Shown one piece after another: positions 1-6,934 of a stretch of 40,727 bases of DNA. The notes under the pieces are model-generated. The model made no database searches. It saw only the letters and a program-made list of their open reading frames with translations, and was not told the origin of the DNA. The position numbers were made by a program, and so were the translations under genes. Position 1 is the first letter of the stretch; every line of letters begins with the position of its first letter. Source of the stretch: Streptomyces sp. CBMA156 (GTDB taxonomy: Bacteria; Actinomycetota; Actinomycetes; Streptomycetales; Streptomycetaceae); contig NZ_MSJQ01000136.1 of the NCBI RefSeq assembly GCF_014596515.1, positions 1 to 40,727 on the forward strand, written 5' to 3'.

Positions 1-419
1 ACCAGCACGGATGCGCCGCCCGGCCCCGCGCCAGGATGCGATCGCACGCCCCTGGCGCACCCCGCACCCCACCCGGCGGTACCCCGCGCCCGCTCACGGC
101 CGGCCCACCGGCCTCGTCGGCGCCGATCGGGAATCCGTCCCTCCGGCCGGAACCCGGCTTTGCTCCCGGCGGTCCGGTGGCATAGGTTTTCGACGCCGTC
201 GACGCGCCACCGCTGCTGACCGCCCCTCAGTCCCCGGGCGGACGAGGGCGCGAGGAGCCCGGCGGCCGTACGCACGGGGGAGGAGCCGCCATGCCGCAGG
301 CCCGCGACCACCGGTCGACCGGGTGGCGAGGACCGACGGACCGCACCGCCCACCGGCGGCCCGCGGCCGGCCCGCGACCGACCCCGATCCACGCCACCGG
401 ACACCCGAGGAACCGTCAG
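1..419. other. Leading non-coding stretch
   Basis: No convincing gene lies before the lipoprotein that starts at 420. Open frames cross this stretch, but their products are Arg/Pro/Ala-rich and look like random translations of GC-rich DNA. The in-frame extension upstream of 420 has the same character and sits ahead of an otherwise typical signal peptide. I see no clear promoter hexamers or hairpin here. Confidence 0.5.
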
Positions 420-1190
420 TTGCGCACCGTCAGACTCGTCACCGCCACCGCCGCAGTCCTCGTCTGCCTGGGTGCCCTGAGCGCCTGCGGCCCGGAGGAC
501 TCCGGCGAGGACGCCGGAAAGACCGCCGCCCCGGCGGCCGGCGGCACGCCCACCACCAACCCCACCAAGCCGACCGGGTCCGAGAAGGGCATACCGGACA
601 AGGCCTGGATGGACACCAAGAGCATCCCGATGGACGAGAGCTACCACTACACGCCGCTGGCGGCCAACGCCAAGCAGCTCTCCGGCCCGGTCCAGTTCAA
701 GGGCATGGAGCTGTGCCGCGAGGCGCTCGCCAAGGACGACGAGCCGCTGTTCACCGGCACCGCCACCGCGAAGGCCTCGGTCGGCTTCGGCGGGGACCGC
801 TGGACCGCCCAGCAGACCCTGCTGTTCCACGGCGACCCGACCCGCAGCAGCGCCGTCAAGCAGTCCACCAAGCTGGCCGAGGGCCGCCTGACGGAGGCGC
901 TCAAGTCCTGCGCCAAGACCGCGCCCGGCGCCACCGTGAAGGTCGACAGTGCCCAGGACGCGCCCTACTTCGCCGCCGTCCTGACCGTCCCGCAGGCCGA
1001 CGGCGGCACCGTCACCCTGCACGAGTACGTGGTCAGCGACGGCGGGGTGGTCAGCGAGCTGGCCGTCTGGGCCACCGCCAAGGCCGGCGCCCAGCCCAAG
1101 GACCCCTGGAAGGCCCCCGAGGACAAGTACGTCGGCACCGGCATGACGGCGCCGATGTGCGAGGCCCTGCCGGGCTGCGACGGGCACTGA
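420..1190 (+). CDS. Putative secreted lipoprotein, unknown function
   Basis: This is a 256-residue protein exported and probably lipid-anchored to the outer face of the membrane. The start chosen is a TTG preceded by GAGGAA about 7 bases upstream. From it the protein begins with basic residues, a hydrophobic stretch and the lipobox L-S-A-C with the modified Cys at about residue 23. An Ala/Gly/Thr-rich linker follows, then a globular part of about 200 residues. An upstream start at 291 would add 43 residues of Arg/Pro/His-rich sequence before the signal peptide, which is implausible. Several Cys in the mature part (LCREAL, KSCAKT, MCEALPGC) could form disulfides. The domain is not one I recognise, so function is unknown. 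It ends just before a strong hairpin shared with the convergent gene. Confidence 0.8.
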   Translation: MRTVRLVTATAAVLVCLGALSACGPEDSGEDAGKTAAPAAGGTPTTNPTKPTGSEKGIPDKAWMDTKSIPMDESYHYTPLAANAKQLSGPVQFKGMELCREALAKDDEPLFTGTATAKASVGFGGDRWTAQQTLLFHGDPTRSSAVKQSTKLAEGRLTEALKSCAKTAPGATVKVDSAQDAPYFAAVLTVPQADGGTVTLHEYVVSDGGVVSELAVWATAKAGAQPKDPWKAPEDKYVGTGMTAPMCEALPGCDGH

Positions 1191-1198
1191 CACCCGGC

Positions 1199-1230
1199 GG
1201 CCGTGCGGGCGGGCGCCCGCCCGCACGGCC
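1199..1230. terminator. Perfect 16-bp-arm palindrome, terminator
   Basis: GGCCGTGCGGGCGGGC is followed directly by its exact reverse complement. The palindrome starts 9 bases after the lipoprotein stop. It lacks a T tract, as is common in Streptomyces. It probably terminates the lipoprotein transcript and may also act on the opposite strand. Confidence 0.8.
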
Positions 1231-1250
1231 GGGCTCCTGGCGGTTCCTTC

Positions 1251-1275
1251 AGGCCGGCTCCCGGGGAGCCGGCCT
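1251..1275. terminator. Second hairpin at the 3' end of the HNH-like gene
   Basis: The 11-base arms AGGCCGGCTCC and GGAGCCGGCCT are separated by CGG. The hairpin reaches the last base of the convergent gene (stop at 1275). With the palindrome at 1199-1230 it forms a back-to-back terminator pair between converging genes. Confidence 0.6.
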
Positions 1276-1820
1276 CACAGCCCCAGGACGCCGAGCGCGG
1301 TGGTCCAGTCGTTCGCGATCGCGCCGCGGGCCGCGTCGAGACCGACCCGGCCGCCGCACACCGCGTTCTTGAGCTTGGTCTCGACGGAGTCCTTGCTCTG
1401 CGCCGGCTGGCTGCCGTAACGCGGCTCGGGCCACAGGTTGGCCGGGTCGCGCGGGGCACCGCCGAGTTCCAGCGGGACGAAGTGGTCCTCCTCGTAGTCC
1501 GCCGTGCTGGTGTCCGCGTAGCCGTAGGCCGCGATCTGCTGCACCTTCAGCGCGTTGGTGTAGCTGGTCGGCGGGCGGACGGTGGCGGTCCAGCCGGAGA
1601 CGCAGATGGTCTGCCCGATGGTCGCCTGGGTGACGTCCGGGTTGTACGCACCCGGGGTGCAGTTCGGGTCGGGCAGCGGCAGGTACGCCTGCGAACAACC
1701 CGTCGTGAGCGGGGCCTGCCCGGCGACGGGTCCGGCGGCCCGCGCGGTGCCGGTGGCGAGCCCGGCGGCCGCGAGGGCGGCCGCCGAGGCGATGACGGTG
1801 AGACGGTGACGGAGCATCAT
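1275..1820 (-). CDS. Secreted HNH-like (beta-beta-alpha metal) protein
   Basis: This is a 181-residue exported protein. It has a typical Sec signal peptide with probable cleavage after A-R-A near residue 28. Mature Cys residues at about 42, 54, 73 and 155 could pair as disulfides. Residues 110-132 carry E-x-D-H-F-V-P-L-E-L-G-G followed by N-L-W-P-E-P, then a K-D-x-x-E helix. This arrangement resembles the D-H...N core of HNH/beta-beta-alpha-metal nucleases. The third metal ligand typical of the motif is not obvious, so nuclease activity is an inference. The start has GAGGAG about 10 bases upstream. A secreted nuclease could serve nutrient scavenging or competition; no immunity gene is visible next to it. 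Confidence 0.75.
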   Translation of the reverse strand: MMLRHRLTVIASAAALAAAGLATGTARAAGPVAGQAPLTTGCSQAYLPLPDPNCTPGAYNPDVTQATIGQTICVSGWTATVRPPTSYTNALKVQQIAAYGYADTSTADYEEDHFVPLELGGAPRDPANLWPEPRYGSQPAQSKDSVETKLKNAVCGGRVGLDAARGAIANDWTTALGVLGL

Positions 1821-1990
1821 GGGGGAAGCACTCCTCGGCCGGCCCGGCCCCTCGCCGGGCGACTGCGTTCATGACAGCACCGTCCGGCCGGCCACCGTCA
1901 GACCCGGGGGCGTGAACGCCTGGTGCCCGCGCCTCCACAACCGTCGCGGGGCCCGCGCGCCGGGCCCCGAGCCCACCCCCCGTCGGCCGG

Positions 1991-2551
1991 TCAGCCCCGC
2001 GGGACCGCCAGTTCGGTCTCCCGGCGGGTCCGGTCGCCGGGCACCGGCAGTGCCACGCCGGTGCGCTCGAAGCCGGCCTTCAGGTACATCGCCTCGGCCC
2101 TGGCGTTGTCCTCGTGGACGAACAGCCGCACCCGCTCGATCCGGGGCTCGGTGAGCGACCACGCCCACTCCTGGACGGTCCTGATCAGCTCGCCCGCCAG
2201 CCCGGTGCCCCGCGCCCGCGGCCGGACGTAGACCCCGACCACGTGCACCTGGTCGACCTCGACGACATCGCCCTCCAGGGCCCCGTTCCCGCCGGCCCGT
2301 TCGACCACCCCGGTCATCGAGCCGAGCCAGCTCCCGTCCTCGGCCTGCGCGATGAACTGCGCCACGTGCGGGTCCGTCGCGGCCCGGGTGGTGCGCTCCT
2401 GCCAGAACTCGTCCGGTCTGGCCGCGGCCTGCTCGTGCCTCTCCAGGAAGGCCACGGACGCGACCGGGTCCAGCAGCGCTTCCAGGCGGAGGTCCCTGGC
2501 CTGCGGCCAGTCCTCGATCCGTACCCGTCTGATGATGATTCCGGTGCTCAT
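1991..2551 (-). CDS. GNAT family N-acetyltransferase
   Basis: This 186-residue protein transfers an acetyl group from acetyl-CoA to an unidentified amine. Motif A of the GNAT fold is at about residues 104-124: a beta strand (V-V-G-V-Y-V) and the pyrophosphate-binding loop R-A-R-G-T-G-L-A, then a helix. The late motif N-A-R-A-E-A-M-Y-L-K-A-G-F near 150-163 is the usual C-terminal GNAT signature. The length is typical for a single-domain member. It stands alone between divergent and convergent neighbours, so context does not suggest a substrate. Confidence 0.9.
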   Translation of the reverse strand: MSTGIIIRRVRIEDWPQARDLRLEALLDPVASVAFLERHEQAAARPDEFWQERTTRAATDPHVAQFIAQAEDGSWLGSMTGVVERAGGNGALEGDVVEVDQVHVVGVYVRPRARGTGLAGELIRTVQEWAWSLTEPRIERVRLFVHEDNARAEAMYLKAGFERTGVALPVPGDRTRRETELAVPRG

Positions 2552-2616
2552 CGCGTGATCATGTCACCGGCACCGGCGGCCCACGCAACCCGGTTTTCGG
2601 CGCCGCCGGCCGGCCC

Positions 2617-3531
2617 TCAGGCCCTGGACCGCTCCAGCAGCAGCGCCAGCAGCGCCGCCGGCCCCTCCGGCAGGCTGCCGTGGACGAGTTCGGTGCGGTG
2701 CACCAGCCTGGGCACGGCGATCGGCGCGTACCCGACTCCGAGCGCCGCTCCGAGCGCCCCCGCGAGCACCGGCTCGGGCAGCAGGGTGAGCCCGTGCCCG
2801 GCCGCCACCAGCGCGAGCAGCCCGTGCAGGTCGGTGCCCTGGTAGCGGGTGGCGGGCCGGAACCCGTCCACGCCGGTGGCCGCGCGCAGCCGGGCCGCGG
2901 TGGGGGTGAGGTCGGGGGCGTCCAGCCAGCGGGCGGCGGAGAGGTCGGCGAGGGCGAGGCCGCCGCGGCCGGCCAGCGGGTGACCGACGGGCAGGGCGAC
3001 GGCGACCGGCTGCTCGGCCACCGCGACGGTGCGCAGCGGGCCGACGTCGGGCAGCGGCAGCGGGTCGCTGGGCGCGGCCAGCCCGTCGATCAGGGCGAGG
3101 TCGACCTCACCGGTGGCGACCCGGGCGGGCAGGGCGTCCTGGGCGAGCACCCGGACCACCGGCTCCATACCCGGATACTCCCGGCGCACCTCGCCGAGCG
3201 CGCGCCCCAGCGTCGCCCCGACCGCCAGCGGGGTGACCCCGAGCACCAGCCGGGCGCTCGGAGCCCCGGCCAAGCGCGCGACGTCGGCACGCGCCGCCTC
3301 CAGCCGGACCAGCAGCGGCGTGGCGTGCTCCAGCAGCCGCCGCCCGGCCCCGGTCGGGCCGACCGGGCGGCGGACCAGCACGGCGGTCCCGAGGTCCGCC
3401 TCCAGCGCGGCGATCTGCTGGGAGACCGCGGACTGGGTGTAGCCGAGTTCCCGCGCGGCGTCCGAGAAGGAGGCGAGCCGGACGACGGCGACGAAGGTGC
3501 GCAGCTGCTGCGGGTCCACGGCGGTCATCAA
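2617..3531 (-). CDS. LysR family transcriptional regulator
   Basis: This is a 304-residue DNA-binding regulator. The N-terminal winged helix-turn-helix occupies about residues 6-65, with the characteristic F-S-D-A-A-R-E-L-G-Y-T-Q-S-A-V-S-Q-Q-I recognition region. It is followed by a linker helix and a periplasmic-binding-protein-like effector domain (about 90-300). The length is normal for the family. The gene is divergent from the amidotransferase-like gene, with 67 bases between the start codons, the standard layout for a LysR protein controlling its neighbour and itself. The effector is unknown. Confidence 0.93.
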   Translation of the reverse strand: MMTAVDPQQLRTFVAVVRLASFSDAARELGYTQSAVSQQIAALEADLGTAVLVRRPVGPTGAGRRLLEHATPLLVRLEAARADVARLAGAPSARLVLGVTPLAVGATLGRALGEVRREYPGMEPVVRVLAQDALPARVATGEVDLALIDGLAAPSDPLPLPDVGPLRTVAVAEQPVAVALPVGHPLAGRGGLALADLSAARWLDAPDLTPTAARLRAATGVDGFRPATRYQGTDLHGLLALVAAGHGLTLLPEPVLAGALGAALGVGYAPIAVPRLVHRTELVHGSLPEGPAALLALLLERSRA

Positions 3532-3537
3532 CCGATC

Positions 3538-3558
3538 TGATCGGAACTTAAGGAATCA
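3538..3558. promoter_or_regulatory. Candidate LysR operator between divergent genes
   Basis: An interrupted dyad TGAT...ATCA surrounds a central CTTAAG palindrome between the LysR gene and the amidotransferase-like gene. LysR proteins commonly bind T-N11-A dyads in such divergent spacers. This is positional inference only. Confidence 0.3.
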
Positions 3559-3598
3559 TCGTTGGCACTGATCCTGGGTGCGGGGTCAGGATAGCCGC

Positions 3599-4393
3599 AT
3601 GACCTACCTGACCCCGCGGGTCGCCCTGGTCGGCGACCGCTCCCCCGCCGTCCGCTCGCACGCCCGTGTCCCCGGTCTGCTGGACGCCCTCGCCGAACAC
3701 GACCGCCTCGTGCTGGACGCCTACTGGATCCCGACCGGGGACGCCGCCGAGCCCGGCGCCCTGGACGGCTTCGACGCGCTCTGGCTGCTGCCCGGGAGCC
3801 CGTACCGCAGCGAGGCGGGCGCGCTGGCCGCCGTCCGGACGGCCCGCGAGCGCGGCATCCCCTTCCTCGGCACCTGCGCCGGGTTCCAGCACGCGGTGCT
3901 GGAGTTCGCCCGGAACGTCTGCGGCCTGACCGGGGCCGTCCACGGCGAGGAGCGCCCGGACGGGGAGCAGCAGGTGATCGCCCCGCTGGCCTGCTCGCTG
4001 GTCGGCCACGAGGGGGCCGTCACGATCACCCCCGGGAGCCTCGCCGAACGGGTCCTCGGCGCCACCCGCACCCTGGAGCGCTACCACTGCGCGTACGGCC
4101 TCGACGGCGCCTACCTGGACCGGCTGTCCGCGCACGGCCTCAGGTTCAGCGGCGTGGACGGGTCGGGCGAGGTGCGCGTCCTGGAGCTGCCAGGCCACCC
4201 GTTCTTCCTGGCCTCGCTCTTCCAGCCCGAGCTGTCCGGCGACGGCACCCGGGCGCATCCGATGATCCGGGCCCTGGCCGGCGCCGCCGTGGCGCACGCG
4301 GACGCGACCGCCCCGACCGCCCCGGCCGCTCCGACCACGCCGTCCGCCACGGCCACCCCGACCGTCATGACCGCTCCGCCCGCCACGGCCTGA
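3599..4393 (+). CDS. Class I glutamine-amidotransferase-like protein (CTP synthase C-terminal-like)
   Basis: This 264-residue protein has a class I glutaminase fold related to the C-terminal half of CTP synthase. The nucleophile loop G-T-C-A-G-F-Q places the Cys at about residue 93. The position that holds the catalytic His in true glutaminases (H-P-E) reads Q-P-E at about 209-211. Ammonia release from glutamine is therefore doubtful unless another His serves. The residues after about 225 are a low-complexity Ala/Thr/Pro tail. I chose the ATG at 3599 because an AGGA lies upstream and the family N-terminus (P-R-V-A-L-V-G-D) follows; a start at 3578 would add only 7 residues. It is divergent from a LysR gene that probably regulates it. 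The substrate is unknown. Confidence 0.8.
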   Translation: MTYLTPRVALVGDRSPAVRSHARVPGLLDALAEHDRLVLDAYWIPTGDAAEPGALDGFDALWLLPGSPYRSEAGALAAVRTARERGIPFLGTCAGFQHAVLEFARNVCGLTGAVHGEERPDGEQQVIAPLACSLVGHEGAVTITPGSLAERVLGATRTLERYHCAYGLDGAYLDRLSAHGLRFSGVDGSGEVRVLELPGHPFFLASLFQPELSGDGTRAHPMIRALAGAAVAHADATAPTAPAAPTTPSATATPTVMTAPPATA

Positions 4394-4400
4394 GCGCACC

Positions 4401-4955
4401 TCACAGCGGCAGCGAACGCAGCCGCACCGGCCCCTCCGGCCAGCCGGTCCCCGCCACCAGCGGCGCCCACATGGTCCGCAGCGGCATCTGCGCCAGCCGC
4501 CCCTCCGGCTGTTCCACCGTCACCGCCTCCGCCACCTTCCGGAATCCGAGCCCCCGGTAGAACGCGGCCAGCGGCGGATGGCAGAACAGCAGCGCGTACC
4601 GGTGGCCGAGCGTGCCCGCGTGGTCGAGGGCGGCCCCGACCACGGCCTGCGCGAGGCCGCCGTGGCGCCGGTCGGGCGCGACGCAGACCCCGCCGACGCC
4701 CATCGCCACCAGGTCGGTGCCGCCCACGGTGAGCGGCAGCGGCCGCAGCCCGGCGTGGGCGACGAGCCGGCCGTCGTCGGCCCGGACGCCGAAGTGGATC
4801 TCCTTGGGCAGGAAGGCCAGCCCGGTGTACGCGACGCCGTACGGGTCGTCCACCGGGCCGAGGATCTCCTCCTGCTCGGCGCGGCCGTACCGGGTGAGCC
4901 GTTCGACCACCGGGGCCCCGGTGAGGTGCTGCTCGGGAGAGAAACGATCATTCAT
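4401..4955 (-). CDS. GNAT family N-acetyltransferase
   Basis: This 184-residue acetyltransferase has its acetyl-CoA loop near residues 95-102 (D-R-R-H-G-G-L-A), after the strand G-G-V-C-V-A-P. A later F-Y-R-G-L-G-F signature is at about 132-138. I chose the internal ATG at 4955; a longer reading to 5036 adds 27 residues with no GNAT features. GGAGGGG lies about 12 bases upstream of the chosen start. It converges on the amidotransferase-like gene with 7 bases between their ends. The substrate is unknown. Confidence 0.85.
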   Translation of the reverse strand: MNDRFSPEQHLTGAPVVERLTRYGRAEQEEILGPVDDPYGVAYTGLAFLPKEIHFGVRADDGRLVAHAGLRPLPLTVGGTDLVAMGVGGVCVAPDRRHGGLAQAVVGAALDHAGTLGHRYALLFCHPPLAAFYRGLGFRKVAEAVTVEQPEGRLAQMPLRTMWAPLVAGTGWPEGPVRLRSLPL

Positions 4956-5110
4956 TCCGCCATGCTCCCCTCCCACCAGGGCCGATAACCAGTCCCTTCC
5001 CGGCCACTCGATCCGATGATCATCCCGGCGCCGCACCGCTGCCGGGCCGGTCGCCGCGGCGGCCCGTCACCACGGAGGCCCGACCGAGCCGCCGAACCGC
5101 CGAGCCGGCG

Positions 5111-5710
5111 TCAGGCCGCCGCGCGCCGCGCCAGCTCCGCCCAGACCTCCGCCACCCGCGCGTCCAGCTCCGCCAGGCCGGCGCTGTTGTCGATCACCAG
5201 GTCCGCGATCGCCAGCCGGTCCTCCCGGGAGGCCTGCGCGGCCATCCGGGCCCGGGACTCCTCCTCGGTCGTCCCGCGCAGCCGGACGAGCCGGTCCAGC
5301 CGCACCTCGTCGGCCGCGTCCACCACCACGACCAGGTCGAACAGCGGCGCCAGCCCGTTCTCGGCCAGCAGCGGCACGTCGTGCACCACGACCGCGTCCG
5401 GCGCGGCCGCCGCCTCCAGCTCGGCGGAGCGGGCCCGCACCAGCGGGTGGACGATCGCGTTCAGTGCCTTCAGCCGCTCCGGGTCGGCGAACACGACCGC
5501 TCCGAGCGCCGGACGGTCCAGCGTGCCGTCCTCCCGCAGCACCTGCGGGCCGAACTCGGCGACCACCGCCGCCAGACCGTCCGTCCCGGGGGCGACCACC
5601 TCGCGGGCGATCACGTCGGAGTCCACGATCACCGCGCCGCGCGCGGCGAAGAGCCGGGACACCTCGCTCTTGCCCGCACCGATGCCGCCCGTCAGTCCGA
5701 TCTTCAGCAT
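5111..5710 (-). CDS. coaE: Dephospho-CoA kinase
   Basis: CoaE phosphorylates the 3'-hydroxyl of dephospho-CoA with ATP, the last step of coenzyme A synthesis in the cytoplasm. The P-loop G-G-I-G-A-G-K-S is at residues 8-15. The conserved D-S-D segment near residue 31 ([13 protein letters not shown]) and the I-V-H-P-L-V motif also fit the family. At 199 residues it has the usual single-domain length; some actinobacterial forms carry a C-terminal extension that is absent here. It lies downstream of rpsA on the same strand, an order familiar in Streptomyces, although a hydrolase, a MarR gene and an exporter intervene here. Confidence 0.96.
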   Translation of the reverse strand: MLKIGLTGGIGAGKSEVSRLFAARGAVIVDSDVIAREVVAPGTDGLAAVVAEFGPQVLREDGTLDRPALGAVVFADPERLKALNAIVHPLVRARSAELEAAAAPDAVVVHDVPLLAENGLAPLFDLVVVVDAADEVRLDRLVRLRGTTEEESRARMAAQASREDRLAIADLVIDNSAGLAELDARVAEVWAELARRAAA

Positions 5711-5790
5711 GTCCGTCAGGCTACCGGCGCGGCACCGGGAGCGTCAGCACGGGGCGGCGACGCCGTGATCCCGCACCACCGGCGCCCCGG

Positions 5791-6441
5791 TCAGCCCAGC
5801 TCCAGGCTCTCGCCCTCGGCCAGCACCGCCAGTTCCGCCCCCGTCCCCGGCCCCTCGGGCCCGACCAGCCGGGTCTGCACGGCGAGCCCGATCGGGCTGA
5901 GCACCGCCTCGTGCACCGGCACCGCCCGGCGCGGCCCGGCCTCCCGGACGTAGTCGATCACCTCGGAGGCCTTGCTCCAGGGCGCCGCGAGCGGCAGCAG
6001 CAGGGTCTCCACGGCGTGCGGCGGCACGGTGAACGCGTCGCCGGGGTGGAACAGCCGGCCGTCGAAGAGGAAGCCGACGTTCGGCACCCGCGGGATGTCC
6101 CGGTGGATCTCCGCGTGCCACTCCCCGTGCACCGAGACGCTCAGCCCGCCGGGCCCGCCGATCTCGAAGACGTCACCCTCGCCGACCACGCCGACCCGCT
6201 GCGCCACGCCGTCCAGCCGGTCGGCGACGGCCCGGTTGGTCCACACCCGCAGCGCCGGGTCGGCCTCCAGTGCGGCGCGCAGCCGGGACTCCTCGAAGTG
6301 GTCCATGTGCTCGTGGGTGATCAGGACGGCGTCCGCCCCGGCCAGTGCGGCGGGGTCGGTGAACGCTCCCGGGTCGACGACGACGGTGCTGCCGCCGTGC
6401 TCGACGCGTACGCAGGCGTGTCCGAACTTGGTGATTCGCAT
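5791..6441 (-). CDS. Metallo-beta-lactamase-fold hydrolase
   Basis: This 216-residue cytoplasmic metal-dependent hydrolase carries the metal-binding motif H-E-H-M-D-H at residues 43-48. Further histidines (G-E-W-H-A-E-I-H and a later F-H-P-G-D) complete the expected dinuclear zinc site. The N-terminus (M-R-I-T-K-F-G-H-A-C) resembles the UlaG/YycJ-like group of small MBL-fold proteins. The substrate cannot be told from sequence. It is divergent from the MarR gene with 61 bases between them, containing a tandem repeat that could be a MarR operator, so MarR control of this gene is likely. Confidence 0.88.
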   Translation of the reverse strand: MRITKFGHACVRVEHGGSTVVVDPGAFTDPAALAGADAVLITHEHMDHFEESRLRAALEADPALRVWTNRAVADRLDGVAQRVGVVGEGDVFEIGGPGGLSVSVHGEWHAEIHRDIPRVPNVGFLFDGRLFHPGDAFTVPPHAVETLLLPLAAPWSKASEVIDYVREAGPRRAVPVHEAVLSPIGLAVQTRLVGPEGPGTGAELAVLAEGESLELG

Positions 6442-6451
6442 GCCGAAACCC

Positions 6452-6477
6452 TACAGCAAGACTGTACAGCAAGGCTG
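6452..6477. promoter_or_regulatory. Tandem 13-bp repeat with CTGTACAG palindrome, candidate MarR operator
   Basis: TACAGCAAGACTG is followed immediately by TACAGCAAGGCTG, and the junction forms the palindrome CTGTACAG. The element lies in the short spacer between the MBL hydrolase and marR starts and overlaps the region expected to hold the marR -35 box. Autoregulation and control of the divergent gene are inferred from position. Confidence 0.45.
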
Positions 6478-6490
6478 GATACATTCCGGA

Positions 6491-6496
6491 TAGACT
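6491..6496 (+). promoter_or_regulatory. Possible -10 box of a leaderless marR transcript
   Basis: TAGACT fits the actinobacterial -10 pattern TANNNT and ends 6 bases before the ATG. The bases between are CCCCCC, with no Shine-Dalgarno sequence. Transcription would then start at or next to the A of the start codon. Confidence 0.4.
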
Positions 6497-6502
6497 CCCC
6501 CC

Positions 6503-6934
6503 ATGACCAGCGACACCCCCCGCCCGGACACCCTGGAACTCGCCGCCGACCTGCGCGCCGCGCTCGGCCGCCTGGTCCGCTCCCTGCGCGACGGCGACGA
6601 GCTGCCGCAGAACCAGGCCGCCGTCCTCGGCCGGCTGGTCCGCGACGAGCGTTCCTGCACGGTCGCCGAACTCGCCGCGCTCCAGCGGGTCCGCCACCAG
6701 TCGATGGCCCGCACCGTCACCCTGATGACCGAGGCCGGACTGGTCACCCAGCAGCCCCATCCCACCGACGGCCGCAAGCTGCTCGTCACCGCCACCGAGG
6801 CCGGCCGCACCGCCCTGCTCGACCAGCGGGCCCGCCGCGAACACCGGATCGCCACCGCCATCGAGTCCCGCCTCAGCCCCGCCGAGCAGGACCGGCTCCG
6901 CGCGGCGGTCGCCCTACTGGACCGGCTGTCCTGA
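6503..6934 (+). CDS. MarR family transcriptional regulator
   Basis: This 143-residue winged-helix regulator has a MarR DNA-binding core at about residues 35-105. It includes the helix-turn-helix (S-C-T-V-A-E-L-A-A-L-Q-R-V-R-H-Q-S-M-A) and the wing with T-D-G-R-K. Flanking helices form the dimer interface. Its 3' end overlaps the tail of the convergent exporter gene by 21 bases. MarR proteins often control adjacent drug efflux genes, and here an MMPL exporter and an MBL hydrolase flank it. No ribosome-binding site is visible, and the gene may be leaderless. Confidence 0.93.
   Translation: MTSDTPRPDTLELAADLRAALGRLVRSLRDGDELPQNQAAVLGRLVRDERSCTVAELAALQRVRHQSMARTVTLMTEAGLVTQQPHPTDGRKLLVTATEAGRTALLDQRARREHRIATAIESRLSPAEQDRLRAAVALLDRLS

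Noticed and set aside
11..1372. A 453-codon frame over the lipoprotein region
   Set aside because: It is an Arg/Pro/Gly-rich shifted reading of the lipoprotein gene, which has a signal peptide and ribosome-binding site of its own.
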